NCBI GenBank assembly: GCA_943735955.1
Contig: OX030955.1
Coordinates: 7,217,269-7,281,268, forward strand
From: Piscicola geometra
Taxonomy: Eukaryota; Annelida; Clitellata; Hirudinida; Piscicolidae
Direction of reading: 5' to 3'
Length of the DNA stretch: 64,000 nucleotides
Numbering within the stretch: position 1 is the first letter of the stretch; each line of letters opens with the position of its first letter. The position numbers were made by a program, and so were the translations under genes. Shown in pieces: positions 1-11,600 of this stretch. The notes under the pieces are model-generated. The model had not been told where the DNA came from and did not search any database. It was given only the letters and a program-made list of their open reading frames with translations.

Positions 1-351
1 TTTAGTTGTTGTTATTGTTGTTTAGTTGTTGTTTAGTTGTTGTTATTGTTGTTTAGTTGTTGTTATTGTTGTTTAGTTGTAATTGTTTAGTTGTTGTTAT
101 TGTTGTTTAATTGTTGTTTAGTTGTTGTTATTGTTGTTGTTATTGTTGTTGTTTAGTTGTTGTTATTGTTGTTGTTATTGTTATTGTTGTTGTTTAGTTG
201 TTGTTATTGTTTTTGTTATTGTTGTTTAGTTGTTGTTATTGTTGTTTAATTGTTGTTTAGTTGTTGTTATTGTTGTTGTTATTGTTGTTGTTTAGTTGTT
301 GTTTAGTTGTTGTTATTGTTGTTTAGTTGTTGTTATTGTTGTTGTTGTTTT
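1..351. repeat. TTG/TTA-rich simple repeat
   Basis: Irregular array of ttgtta and tttagttg units running to the window edge. It abuts the stop codon of CCM2 on the minus strand. The last codons of that gene (Asn/Lys run) are read from the same repeat. No other gene is visible here. Confidence 0.9.
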
Positions 352-1161
352 TTAGTTGTTGTTTTTGTTATTTTTGTTGTTTAGTTGTTGCATGAAGGCC
401 TCATAGGTGGGAAGGTCTTTGGCTGGAATGAAAGGCTTCATTTCTGATGACGATAATGATGATGACGATAATGATAATGACGATAATGATGATGACGATA
501 ATGATGATGACGATAATGATGATGACGATAATGATGATGACGATAATGATGACGACGATAATGATCCTATAAAGACCTGAGAGGAGGTGGTGGTGGCGAG
601 GGCCGTAGAGTTCGATGAGCTGGAGGAGGAAGTGCTCGAAGGGCAGGTCGACATGCCACCTGCGAACCAAACTCGCAAACAACTCCAACTGACTCCTGTC
701 CAGTACCTTGTACAGCTGTTGTTGTTGTTGTTGTGGTGGGAGTGAAAGTTGTTGTGGAAGTGAGGGTTGTTGTTGTAGTGGTAAAGGTTGTTGTTGTTGT
801 GGAAGTGAGGGTTGTTGTTGTTGTGGAAGTGAACGTTATTATTGTTGTTTTGGAAGTGAATGTTATTGTTGTTGTGGAAGTGAGGGTTGTTGTGGATGTG
901 AAAGTTTTTGTTGTGGAAGTGATGAATGGGTAGATGCGGTCTTGTGGTGGTATTTGACAGGCACATTTGAAAGTCCAAACCTCACTCATGTACTTCATTA
1001 TGAGTTCTTTCTCATTACTGCTGAGATTGGCACTGATTGGTGTTGTGGTGTTTGTTGTTGTTGCTGCTTCATTCTTGTTGTTGTTGTTGTTGAGTTCTTT
1101 GTGGTTGATGGTGGCGTCATCAGTGACAGTCGCCAAGCTTCTACATGAGTCGGAAAAACTG

Positions 1162-1228
<67 letters not shown>

Positions 1229-1383
1229 CGTGTAAGTGTGTGTGATGTGTGTATGTGTGATGTGTGTTGGAGATATAAGTATGTTTGTTTGTATTGAAGC
1301 ACGTTGAACGTACAAGCTGTAGGGACCAGAAGAGTGCAAGTCTTCCGTAGATTCTGTTGGAGTAACAAGTGCTATTATTTCTT

Positions 1384-1478
<95 letters not shown>

Positions 1479-1910
1479 GACTTGGCATCTTCTCAGTGGC
1501 CTCTTGTCGCTGCAGCAACTCCTCAAACAACAACTCCCCCTGCGTGCACAAGCGCTGTGCATCTGACTGTGCATGAATTGATGGCTGGATGGATAACGGT
1601 GTGCATGAATAAACGGGTGGATGGATGATTAAATGAGAGAAAAATTTGTATTTGATGACTTTAGATGGGAAAATTAATTAAAATAGATAAAAGAACGAAG
1701 GAATGATGATCGGGAAAGACAGATAAATGATGGATGAATGGATGGATGGATCAATGGATAAATGATGAATGGATGGATAAATGGATGGATGGATGAATGA
1801 ATTGATGTGCTCATATCACCTTATTTTCACATTGGAGGACCACCAATCGATAAGCAAGTTCTTCATCCACTTCATTCATCATGAGTCTTTTGCTGAGTAC
1901 CTCAACTGTT

Positions 1911-1977
<67 letters not shown>

Positions 1978-4900
1978 AACTATGTATGTATGTATGTATC
2001 TATCTATCAGAGTATTTATATAGCGCCATTTAATAAATCTCAATAGCGCTCTAAACATTAATTTCATGGCAGTGAAAACAAATATGTTTTCAGCATATCA
2101 TTGAACATCTTAACCGTTAAACCCGGCTGCCGCAATTGATTTGGCAGGCTGTTCCATACAAGAGAGCCAGACACAGAAAATTGTCTTGCCCCTATTTTTA
2201 AACGTGTGGGTGGAACAGCCAATTAGTTCACCTCATCAGAACGCAATCGATAGGGTTGCAAAGTGTTTGTTTTCAAAGTGCACCTATCCATAAGGTATTT
2301 TGGTGTATGTATGTATGTATGTATGTATGTATGTATGTATGTATGTATGTATGTATGTATGTATGTATTAGAGGTCGGACATGGACGATTTTTCATTCTC
2401 GGTCCCGTCCCGTTCCCGAAATTTGTTTTCCCGTCCCGTCCCGTTCCCGATGGAACATCAGAATTTTGATTCCCGTCCCGACCCGTTCCCGCAACTCGAT
2501 TACCGGTCCCGACCCGTTCCCGAAACTTTTTTGTTATTTTAGTTATTTTCGCTGCCATTTTCACTGGTCCCAAATTTGCTAGTTCTAACATTTATTAAAA
2601 TTTATTATTTGAAAGTCAGAGAATATTTCTTTTAATAAAATAAAAAAAACACGATTTAAATTTCAAATATTTATTGAAATGAAAGTATTGAAGTTAGTCA
2701 TTGTTTTTGAGTAATTTAATCAAGTCTTTGTTGCTTTTCACACGGGTTAAACCGTTAAGAGTTTCAGCTTTCAAATGAGATGATCTTGGGTCTGAAGTTA
2801 AACGACCACATATTGAAAAATTCCGTTCACAGGGAATATAACTTGCAGATATACTAAACAAAACTTTGGCTACTTCTTATAGTATTTGAAAATTTCTCAA
2901 TTTACTCAAATAAAATAAAACATCTTTATAATCTTCAATTTTGTTGGGAGGTAATTGTGAATATTTGTACAATTCATCCTCTTCTGAACTTTTTTCTTCG
3001 TTCATTATTATTAATTCTTCAATAATGTTAGAAATATGTTTTTTGACAACATTCTTATTCTCCATAACTGCAAATATAAAATCATTCGTATAATTTGATA
3101 GTATAATAATTTTATTATAATTTTTACGTTATAAAAACAAACATAATAGGTCTAAATAACCATCATTTGTTTTTTTTCTCAACGGCACTGCATCTTGGTC
3201 TGGCTGTACAAAATAGAATTAAATTTTCTCTATTGAAAGTCTTGGTATTTATTTCTTTTCTATCGCAAACTTGTTCCTATTATTCTTTCATACTGGGGAT
3301 GCAACAGACATGCTGCCATATGAATAAGATCAATGGCATCTTTTCTTTTGTCGAAATGATCAACTGAGCAATCATTTGGAAATTAATCATTCAAATTCAA
3401 AGTATTAATTTATAAAATTAAAATAATATAACTTACCATTTTGATTTCATCTGAAAAGTTTTCATCATCACCCAGTTGTTCTAATCTCCATAATATTTGG
3501 ACTCGCCATAACAACTTCAAATGTAGTGTTGGAGATTTTGACATTGACATTGGCAATGGTGGCTTCGTTATACATTTCTATTGCATTTAATACTTATTTT
3601 AAGTACGGAGTATCGATGAGATAAAGATTTCCATACTTAGAAGTTTGCTGAAAAATCATCGTTAAAGAATCCAATCCCAATAACTGTTATTCCCGTTTTT
3701 CCCGTTCCCGATTTAAAAGTTGATTCCCGTTCCCGAATTTTCCCGATTTGAATGTTGATTCCCGTGCCCGTCCCAAAAACCTATTCCCGGTTCCCGACTT
3801 TTCCCGTCCCGAAATTAATTTTCATTCCCGTTCCCGCGGGAGGCCCGCGGGTACCCGGTCAGATCGGGTACCCGGTCCGACCTCTAGTGTGTATGTATGT
3901 ATGTATGTATGTATGTATGTATGTATGTATGTATGTATGTATGTATGTATGTATGTATGTATGTATGTATGTATCCTAAATGAGAGACCGTATTTGAGAG
4001 CGATGATGTGCTGTTCGTCTTCATTGACGTATGAGATGTTGGAGACCTGGTGCACAGAGAGTCTCAAGAGGACGTGCTGTGGTGGTACATAGAATAAGAA
4101 CAAAAATAAGATCTAAATATTTATAATAATAGTCATATAATTAATTCTGAAATGATAAAACAAAAAAATAAAAAAAGTGATATTCATTCTAGAATGATGA
4201 AACCAAAAAAATGTAAATAATGAATGAGCTGGCGAACAAATGAACCTGCTGGTTGTCATTGCTGACGATTTTGAATGAATTGCCCATCTTTGGATTGTTG
4301 ATGGGAATGCATGTGGGTAAGAGATGAATGGGTAAATGGATGCTAGCAACGAGGCTAAGCCCCTTGATCGAACATTTTTACAACTTATTTATAACGCACA
4401 TTTCTTTTTAAAAGCTCCCTTTAGATAAACTTCAAATGCATAATACATTTATGAAAACGCTAATTGGAATTTTCAATTAAAATTTCTGTTATTTAATATT
4501 ATTTTCAAGAACTTTGAAGAGAGCGTTCTTGCTGAAGACTCTGGTGTCCTTGAGTTGTCCTTCCCTCTGTGGTGTATGCAAGGTGTAGATAAAATGCGAA
4601 AAGCGAAAATTATCATGGCTAAACGTGGGAACATTATCTTATTCTAGCACTAACCCTAACACCAAAACTAACTCTGAATATTTTAATGGAAATTTAAAAA
4701 TGGAAATTATAGATATTTCGCTTTTTTAATGCTTGCCATTTTGCATTTCTCATTTCATCTACACCCGTATGCAAATGGATTGAGTGCAAGAACAAAAACA
4801 AGTTCAACAAACACAATAGAAATGAAACAACAAGCACAACAACATCATCAACAAAGACCAACTCTGGCCTGGTCGATGCTCCTCATCACCTGGCACCTGC

Positions 4901-4986
4901 TCGCCATGTCCAACTCCAGAGCCACTCCATCCACCTCGCCCTCGTACTGTTCAAGTGACATCAGAAGTTCATTCCAACATTGCAAG
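352..4986 (-). CDS. CCM2: CCM2 (malcavernin), 5'-incomplete
   Basis: Adaptor of the cerebral cavernous malformation complex (family knowledge: PTB domain binds KRIT1; C-terminal harmonin-homology helical domain). Exons on the minus strand: 4986-4863, 4566-4513, 4287-4246, 4076-3989, 1905-1820, 1566-1482, 1353-1314, 1158-981, 715-577, 443-352. All junctions are GT-AG and all phases agree. PTB signatures: CQVMRSIDQAR, HVLLRLSVHQVSNISYV and YRLVVLQCENK. The harmonin-homology part shows LYGPRHHHLLS then MKPFIPAKDLPTYEAFM, which parallels the LYGDSRK...LRPFIPEKD segment of vertebrate CCM2. Total about 309 codons. The C terminus is shorter than in vertebrates and ends in NNKNNKNNN encoded by the flanking repeat. 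Exon 1158-981 also carries an Asn/Thr run. The first exon(s) with the start codon were not found; exon 4986 enters in phase 2, and 4987-5674 shows no convincing upstream exon. Intron 3988-1906 holds an hAT transposon. Confidence 0.82.
447..566. repeat. 15-bp minisatellite (gatgatgacgataat)
   Basis: Direct copies of gatgatgacgataat with small length variants fill the intron between the last two CCM2 exons. On the sense strand the array supplies the CATCATCAG acceptor of the final exon. Confidence 0.85.
716..925. repeat. 18-21-bp minisatellite (gttgttgtggaagtgagg)
   Basis: Degenerate tandem copies of gttgttgttgtggaagtga in a CCM2 intron. On the gene strand the edge reads CAACAACAG and forms the 3' splice site of exon 715-577. 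Confidence 0.85.
1161..1478. repeat. (GT)n and (ACT)n microsatellites
   Basis: A (GT)n tract at about 1161-1245 touches the 3' splice site of CCM2 exon 1158-981 (CACACACAG on the minus strand). An (ACT)n tract at 1385-1478 lies just downstream of the donor of exon 1566-1482. Confidence 0.9.
1575..1800. repeat. Degenerate ATGG/GATG repeat
   Basis: Imperfect atggatgg units with at-rich interruptions in a CCM2 intron. No coding signal beyond the flanking exons. Confidence 0.75.
1909..1976. repeat. (GT)n microsatellite
   Basis: Long (GT)n run followed by short tatg units. It ends three bases from the acceptor of CCM2 exon 1905-1820, whose 3' splice site reads CAAACAG on the minus strand. Confidence 0.9.
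2015..2300. repeat. Dispersed repeat with a GCGCTATATAAA-type end
   Basis: Unique-looking 280 bp containing tatatagcgccattt, the reverse complement of a gcgctatata tail also seen near 31570, 37346 and 55186. It is probably the 3' end of a dispersed SINE or LINE. Identification rests only on the shared tail. Confidence 0.35.
2304..2368. repeat. (GTAT)n microsatellite, left part
   Basis: Tetranucleotide array split by the hAT insertion that follows. The same array resumes at 3887-3975. Confidence 0.9.
2369..3886 (-). mobile_element. hAT-type DNA transposon, decayed copy 1
   Basis: Terminal inverted repeats tagaggtcggac / gtccgacctcta, with flanking 8-bp direct repeats gtatgtat and gtgtgtat (one mismatch). 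Subterminal regions are dense in cccgttcccg and cccgtcccg motifs. Inside, on the minus strand (about 3066-2697), there are remnants of a transposase C terminus. One piece begins MENKNVVKKHISNIIEE; in another frame follow CERNFSICGRLTSDPRS and the end LLKNND. These match the hAT dimerisation region (ER.FS..GR...R..L pattern). Frameshifts make it non-functional. It lies in a CCM2 intron, inserted into the (GTAT)n array, and is the same family as 9723-11542. Confidence 0.85.
3887..3975. repeat. (GTAT)n microsatellite, right part
   Basis: Continuation of the tetranucleotide array interrupted by the hAT element. It ends within 15 bases of the donor of CCM2 exon 4076-3989. Confidence 0.9.
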
Positions 4987-5674
4987 CTGATACAATACAG
5001 CAAGTAGAATACAATGCACCAAACGAATATTAAGAATAATAATGAAACTTCAGTCAAATTTTAGTTACTAAAATAGTGACACCCAATCATCATAGTATTT
5101 TAAAAAGTTAGTTTTAAATATTATTATTATTTATGGTACTTATGAACAGTTTAAAAATTATAATTATTTATAAACCGAGTGGTCTCAAAGCACGATCGGG
5201 TTCACACCCAGTTTATAATATTCGTTGTTGTATCTTATCAAATTGGTTGTTTGATTTTATTCCACACATTGAAGTACGTATGAGAAAACTTTAAAAACAA
5301 TGATAATCAGATGTCAGTAAAAAATGGTTTCCAAAATATCAGCAAATGAAACGTGAGAAATATCAATGAATCAACTGATTTACCTGAACTTCGATAGCTT
5401 CCATGAAATAGTTAGTTTAAGTATTTTTAAACATCGAGTTAAAAAAATTATGAAAGTAACTTATTTATCTCGTGTCTCATCATAAATTCATTTAGTTTTC
5501 TGCCAACAAAACCCTCGTAACTTTAAATAATTAAACTTTCAAAACTCATTTTTTACAACCTATTTAGTAGCGCTGCATTTTCAAAATATTTACACACTAA
5601 TTTTAATAATTAAAAATTGTAGCGTTTATAAAAAATTATTAAATTATTAAAAAACATAAAAAACACGGAAATTA
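4987..5674. other. CCM2-TIPIN intergenic stretch
   Basis: AT-rich unique sequence between the most upstream recognised CCM2 exon and the TIPIN stop codon. I searched the minus strand for a CCM2 first exon. The only candidate, a short ATG frame ending at a GTAAAT donor near 5380, has the wrong phase. No RNA gene or clear repeat is visible. Confidence 0.5.
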
Positions 5675-8600
5675 TTATTTCATTCTTTTCTTAGCAAGTT
5701 TTTCCATCGCGAGTTGTCTGTTTCGTTGCATTCTTTCCTGCTGCTCCTGGGTCAGCGGAAGGGTTGAGGTTGTAGAAAAATACTTTTAAAAATCTTATAC
5801 CTTTACTACGTTTGATATTTTGTTTATTAAATAGATTACCCATTTGAATGAATTATTATAGAAAAAAAGTTTAGTTAAAAATGTATTTAAAATTAAAGTA
5901 AAAGGTGTGAAAGAAGATGGAGCGCGAAGAAGCATGCTGTACTCACTGGCGAAGTTTGGTCGTTGTTGGCAGGGTGGCTTGGTGTGGGCATAAGATCTTT
6001 GCCGTTGTTATTATTTAAATCTCCATCACTGTTAGCAGGGTTGTAAGTGTTGTTGCAATTGTTACTATGATTGTTACTTATTTGCAGAGGTTCAGGGAAG
6101 AATGGTGGAGTGTCCCTCTTGTCCTTGGTGGTGATGAAGGTAACTAGGTGAAATCACTATCATTCTCATCATCATCTTCGTCATCATCATCACCACCCCT
6201 ATCATCATCATCATCTTCATCAACATCATCACCACCCCTATCATCATCAGCATCATCATCAGCATCATCATCTCTACCGTCAACACCGCTATCATCATCA
6301 TACTCTTTTTCCTCATCACTATCATCACCACCAAGCACGGATGTAGGATAAAAAGCCTCTCGGAGAAAAAGCCTTCGGATAAAATACCTTCTACAAAAAG
6401 CCTCCCGGAAAAAAAACCTCCTGGAGAAAAAGTCTCTTGGAGAAAAAGCCTCCTTGTTAATATTTTAGTATAAATAAAACGGACTTTTTATATAAAAAAC
6501 GGATTTTTTAAAAATAAATTCGTATCACAATTTTAAATAAATAAAACAAACTATATTTTTTTAAAATTAAATAATTAAAACGAACTATAATTATAACTTT
6601 AACGGACTTTATTTTTTTAATAGATTTGTTTCACAATTTTAAATAAATAAAACGGACTATATTTTTAAAAAATACATAATTAAAACGAACTTTAATTTAT
6701 CAAATACAATAACAAATATTGGTAAACGGATAAAAAGTCTTCAGGATAAAAAGTCTTTAGGATAAAAAGTCTTCAGGATAAAAAGTCTTCAGGATAAAAA
6801 GTCTTCAGGATAAAAAGTCTTCAGGATAAAAAGTCTTCAGGATAAAAAGTCTTCAGGATAAAAAGTCTTCAGGATAAAAAGTCTTCAAGATAAAAAGTCT
6901 TCAGGATAAAAAGTCTTCAGGATAAAAAGTTTTCAGGATAAAAAGTCTTCAAGATAAAAAGTCTTCAAGATGAAAAGTTTTCAGGATAAAAAGCCTTCAG
7001 AATAAAATGTCTTCAGGATAAAAAGTCTTCAGGATAAAAAGTCTTCAGGATAAAAAGTCTTTAGGATAAAAAGTCTTTAGGATAAAAAGTCTTCAAGATA
7101 AAAAGTTTTCAGAATGAAAAGTCTTCAGGATAAAAAGTCTTTAGGATAAATAGTTTTTAGAATTTTTTTTTTATAAATTAAATTTAGAAGAAAAATACGT
7201 GATTAATACGTTATCCTTAAAACTTAAAGAATAAAATGTGATACTTTCATCTAATTTTTGCTATAGGTTTTTCGTTCAATCTCTAAATAGCATTTGAATA
7301 AATTTGACTTGGCTGTTGTTGTTTCGTCACTTTAACCATAAGGAAATAATGTTTAAGAAAGAATACGTGATCCTTAAAACTAAAAGATTGGAATTTCATA
7401 CTTTCATCTAATGTTTGCTCACTTTTTTTTCAGTCTGGAAATAGCATTTGAATAAATTTGACTGGGTTGTTGATTCCTCACTTTAATCATTAAGTTTTCT
7501 GCTGGTTGTCATTCGTGATTAATTTTTCTTGAAAATTAATTTTTGAAGATTTTTTTCCTGAAGACTTTTTATCCTGAAGACTTTTTATCCTGAATACTTT
7601 TTATCCTGAAGACTTTTCATCCTGAAGACTTTTTATCCTGAAGACTTTTTATCCTGAAGACTTTTTATCCTGAAGACTTTTCATCCTGAAGACTTTTTAT
7701 CCTGAAGACTTTTTATCCTGAAGACTTTTTATCCTGAAGACTTTTTACCCTGAAGACTTTTTATCCTGAAGACTTTATCTTGAAGACTTTTTATCCTGAA
7801 GACTTTTTATCCTGAAGACTTTTTATTCTGAAGACATTTTATTCTGAAGGCTTTTTATCCTGAAAACTTTTTACCTTGAAGACTTTTTATCCTGAAGACT
7901 TTTTATCTTGAAGACTTTTTATCCTGAAGACTTTTCATCCTGAAGACTTTTTATCCATTTACCAATAATTTGTATTGTATTTGATAAATCGTTTTAGGTA
8001 TGTATTTTTAAAAAATATAGTCCGTTTTATTTATTCAAAATTGTGAAACGAATCTATAAAAATCCTTTTTTTATATAAAAAGTCCGTTTTATTTATTTAA
8101 AATTGTGAAACGAATCTATAAAAATCCGTTTTTTATATTAAAAGTCCGTTTTATTTATACTAAAATATTAACAAGGAGACATTTTCTCCGAGAGGCTTTT
8201 TCTCCAGGAGGTTTTTTCTCCGGGAGGCTTTTTGTAGAAGGTATTTTATCCGAAGGCTTTTTCTCCGAGAGGCTTTTTGTCCGTTCCCCCACCAAGCACC
8301 TTGTCTTCTTCTTCTTCTTCTTCTTGATCGACGGCTTCATGATCAATGATGGACATGTTCATGTGGATTCTCTTCAAGAGCACCTAGTTGATGTGGTGTG
8401 GTTGTGTGGTAGCTGTGGTGTGGTAGTGTGTTTGTTGTGGAGTGGTGTGGTGTGGTAGTGTGTTTGTTGTGGGGTGGTGTGGTAGTGTGTTTGTTGTGGG
8501 ATGGTGTGGTAGTGTGTTTGTTGTGGGGTGGTGTGGGAGTGTGTTTGTTGTGGAGTGGTGTGGTGTGGTAGTGTGTTTGTTGTGGTGTGGTGTGGTAGTG

Positions 8601-11600
8601 TGGTTGTTGTGGGGTGGTGTGGTAGTGTGGTTGTTGTGGGGTGGTGTGGTAGTGTGGTAGCTGTGGTGTGGTGTGATGTGGTAGTGTGTTTGTTGTGGGA
8701 TGGTGTGATAGTGTGTTTGTTGTGGAGTGGTGTGGTGTGGTAGTGTGTTTGTTGTGGTGTGGTGTGGTAGTGTGTTTGTTGTGGGCTGGTGTGGTAGTGT
8801 GGTTGTTGTGGGGTGGTGTGGTGTGGTAGTGTGTTTGTTGTGGGGTGGTGTGGTAGTGTGGTTGTTGTGGTGTGGTGTGGTAGTGTGTATGTTTTTGTTG
8901 GTGTGGTAGTGTGTTTGTTGTGGGGTGGTGTGGTGGGGTAGTGTGGTAGTGTGTTTGTTGTGGGATGGTGTGGTAGCTGTGGTGTGGTGTGGTGTGGTAG
9001 CTGTGGTGTGGTGTGGTAGTGTGTTTGTTGTGGGGTGGTGTGGTGGGGTAGTGTGTTCATAGTGGGGTAGTGTGGTAGTGTGTTTGTTGTGGGATGGTGT
9101 GGTAGCTGTGGTGTGGTGTGGTAGCTGTGGTGTGGTGTGGTAGTGTGTTTGTTGTGGTGTGGTGTGGTAGCTGTGGTGTGGTGTGGTGTGGTAGCTGTGG
9201 TGTGGTGTGGTAGTGTGTTTGTTGTGGGGTGGTGTGGTGGGGTAGTGTGTTCATAGTGGGGTAGTGTGGTAGTGTGTTTGTTGTGGGATGGTGTGGTAGT
9301 GTGTTTGTTGTGGTGTGGTGTGGTAGCTGTGGTGTGGTGTGGTAGTGTGTTTGTTGTGGTGTGGTGTGGTAGCTGTGGTGTGGTGTGGTGTGGTAGCTGT
9401 GGTGTGGTGTGGTAGTGTGTTTGTTGTGGGATGGTGTGGTAGTGTGTTTGTTGTGGGATGGTGTGGTAGTGTGGTTGTTGTGGGGTGGTGTGGTAGTGTG
9501 TTTGTTGTGGGGTGGTGTGGTAGTGTGTTTGTTGTGGGGTGGTGTGGTAGTGTGGTTGTTGTGGTGTGGTGTGGTAGTGTGTATGTTTTTGTTGGTGTGC
9601 TAGTGTGTTTGTTGTGGGGTGGTGTGGTGGGGTAGTGTGTTCATAGTGGGGTAGTGTGGTAGTGTGTTTGTTGTGGGATGGTGTGGTAGTGTGTTTGTTG
9701 TGGTGTGGTAGTGTGTTTGTTGTAGAGGTCGGACCGGGTACCCGATCCGACCGGGTACCCGCGGGTACCTGCGGGACTCCCGCGGGAACGGGAATGAAAA
9801 TTAATTTCGGGACGGGAAAAGTCGGGAACCGGGAATAGGTTTTCGGGACGGGAACGGGAACGGGAATCAATATTCAAATCGGGAACGGGAAAAATCGGGA
9901 ACGGGAATCAACTTTGAAATCGGGAACGGGAAAAACGGGAATAAAATTTATTGGGAGTGGATTTTTCAACAATTATACTTCAGCAGACTCCTAAGTATGG
10001 AAATCTCTACTTCATCGATACTCCGTACTTAAAATAAGTATTAAATGCAATAGAAATGTATAACGAAGTCACCATTGCATTGTCAATGTCAAAATCTCTA
10101 ACATTACGTTTGAAGTTGTTATGGCGAGTCCAAATATTAGAGAAATTAGAATAAATGGGTGATGATGAAAACTTGTCAGTTGAAATCAAACTGGTCAGTT
10201 ATATTATTTTTATTTTAAAATTCATAATTTGAATTTGAATTATCAATTTCCAGTTGAATGCTCAGTTGATCATTTTGACAAAAAAAGATACTCATTAGTA
10301 ATAATAATGACGAGCATTATTATAGTGGCGTATAACCCGAACGGGCTTCCAGGCCACTTAGGCTGCATATTTTCACTTGCGCCTTTGGGTTACTAGGGCG
10401 TTGGTTGCACTTGAACCTAGGACTTTTCATTATTGGTCAAGCCGAGAGTCGTTGCCGACTCAGCTACCCGTTCACCCATTGATCTTATTCATATGGCAGC
10501 ATGTCTGTTGCATCCCCCAGTATAAAAAAATAATATTTAAAAAGTTTGGGATAGAAAAAAATAAATACCACGACTTTCATTAGAGAAAATTTAATTCCAT
10601 TTTGTACAGCCAGACCAAGCTCCAGTGACGTTGAGAAAAAAAACAAAGGTTATTTATACCCTATATGTTAGTTTTTAAAACGTAAAAATTATAATACAAT
10701 TTTTTTACTATTAAATTATACGAATGATTTTATTTGTGCAGTTGTGGAGAATAAGAACGTTGTCAAAAAACATATTTCTAACATTATTGAAGAATTAATA
10801 ATAATGAACGACGGAAAAGATTCAGAAGAGGATGAATTGTACAAATATTCACAATTACGTCCCACCTAAATTGAAGATTATAAAGATGTTAAATCTATTG
10901 GAGTTAAAAAAATTCCAATACTACAAGAAGTAGCCAAAATTTTATTTAGTATACCTGCAAGTTCTATTCCTTGTGAACGGAATTTGTCAACATGTGGTCG
11001 TTTAACTTTAGACCCAAGATCACCTAATTTGAAAGCTAACACTTTTGACGGTTTAACCCGTATGAAAAGCAATAAAAACTTGATTGAATTACTCAAAAAC
11101 AATGACTAACTTCAATACTTTCATTTCAATAATAATTTGAAATTTAAATCGTGTTTTTTTTATTTTGTTAAAAGAAATATTTTCTGACTTTCAAATAATG
11201 AACTTCAAGAAATTGTAGGACTAGCAAGTTTGGGACCAGTAAAAACGGCAGCAAAAATGAATATATAAACAAAATTTTTGTAGTTGAAATGGGTCGAAAC
11301 CGGGTCAAAAAGTTTCGGGAATGGGTCGGAACCGGGAATCGAGTTGCGGGAACGGGACGGGACGGGAATCAAAATTCTGATGGTCCATCGGGAACGGGAC
11401 GGGACGGGAAAAATAATTTCGGGAACGGGACGGGACGGGAATCAAAATTCTGATGGCCCATCGGGAACGGGACGGGACGGGAAAACAAAATTCGGGAACG
11501 GGACGGGACCGGGAATGAAAAATCGTCCATGTCCGACCTCTAGTTTGTTGTGGGGTGGTGTGGTAGTGTGTTTGTTGTGGTGTGGTAGTGTGTTTGTTGT

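Larger units (their letters stand above)
9723..11542 (+). mobile_element. hAT-type DNA transposon, decayed copy 2
   Basis: Terminal inverted repeats tagaggtcgga / tccgacctcta with a perfect 8-bp target-site duplication gtttgttg (9715-9722 and 11543-11550). Subterminal regions are packed with gggaacggga and gggacggga motifs, as in copy 1, of which it is the inverted relative. It is longer than copy 1 mainly because a SINE is nested at about 10296-10480. The internal transposase remnant is annotated separately. Inserted in the TIPIN intron minisatellite. Confidence 0.88.

Noticed and set aside
8374..9870. 498-codon minus-strand open frame rich in His/Thr/Pro (HTTPQQ repeats)
   Set aside because: Pure translation of the tandem minisatellite in all frames; it crosses the hAT insertion boundary and has no non-repeat domain.
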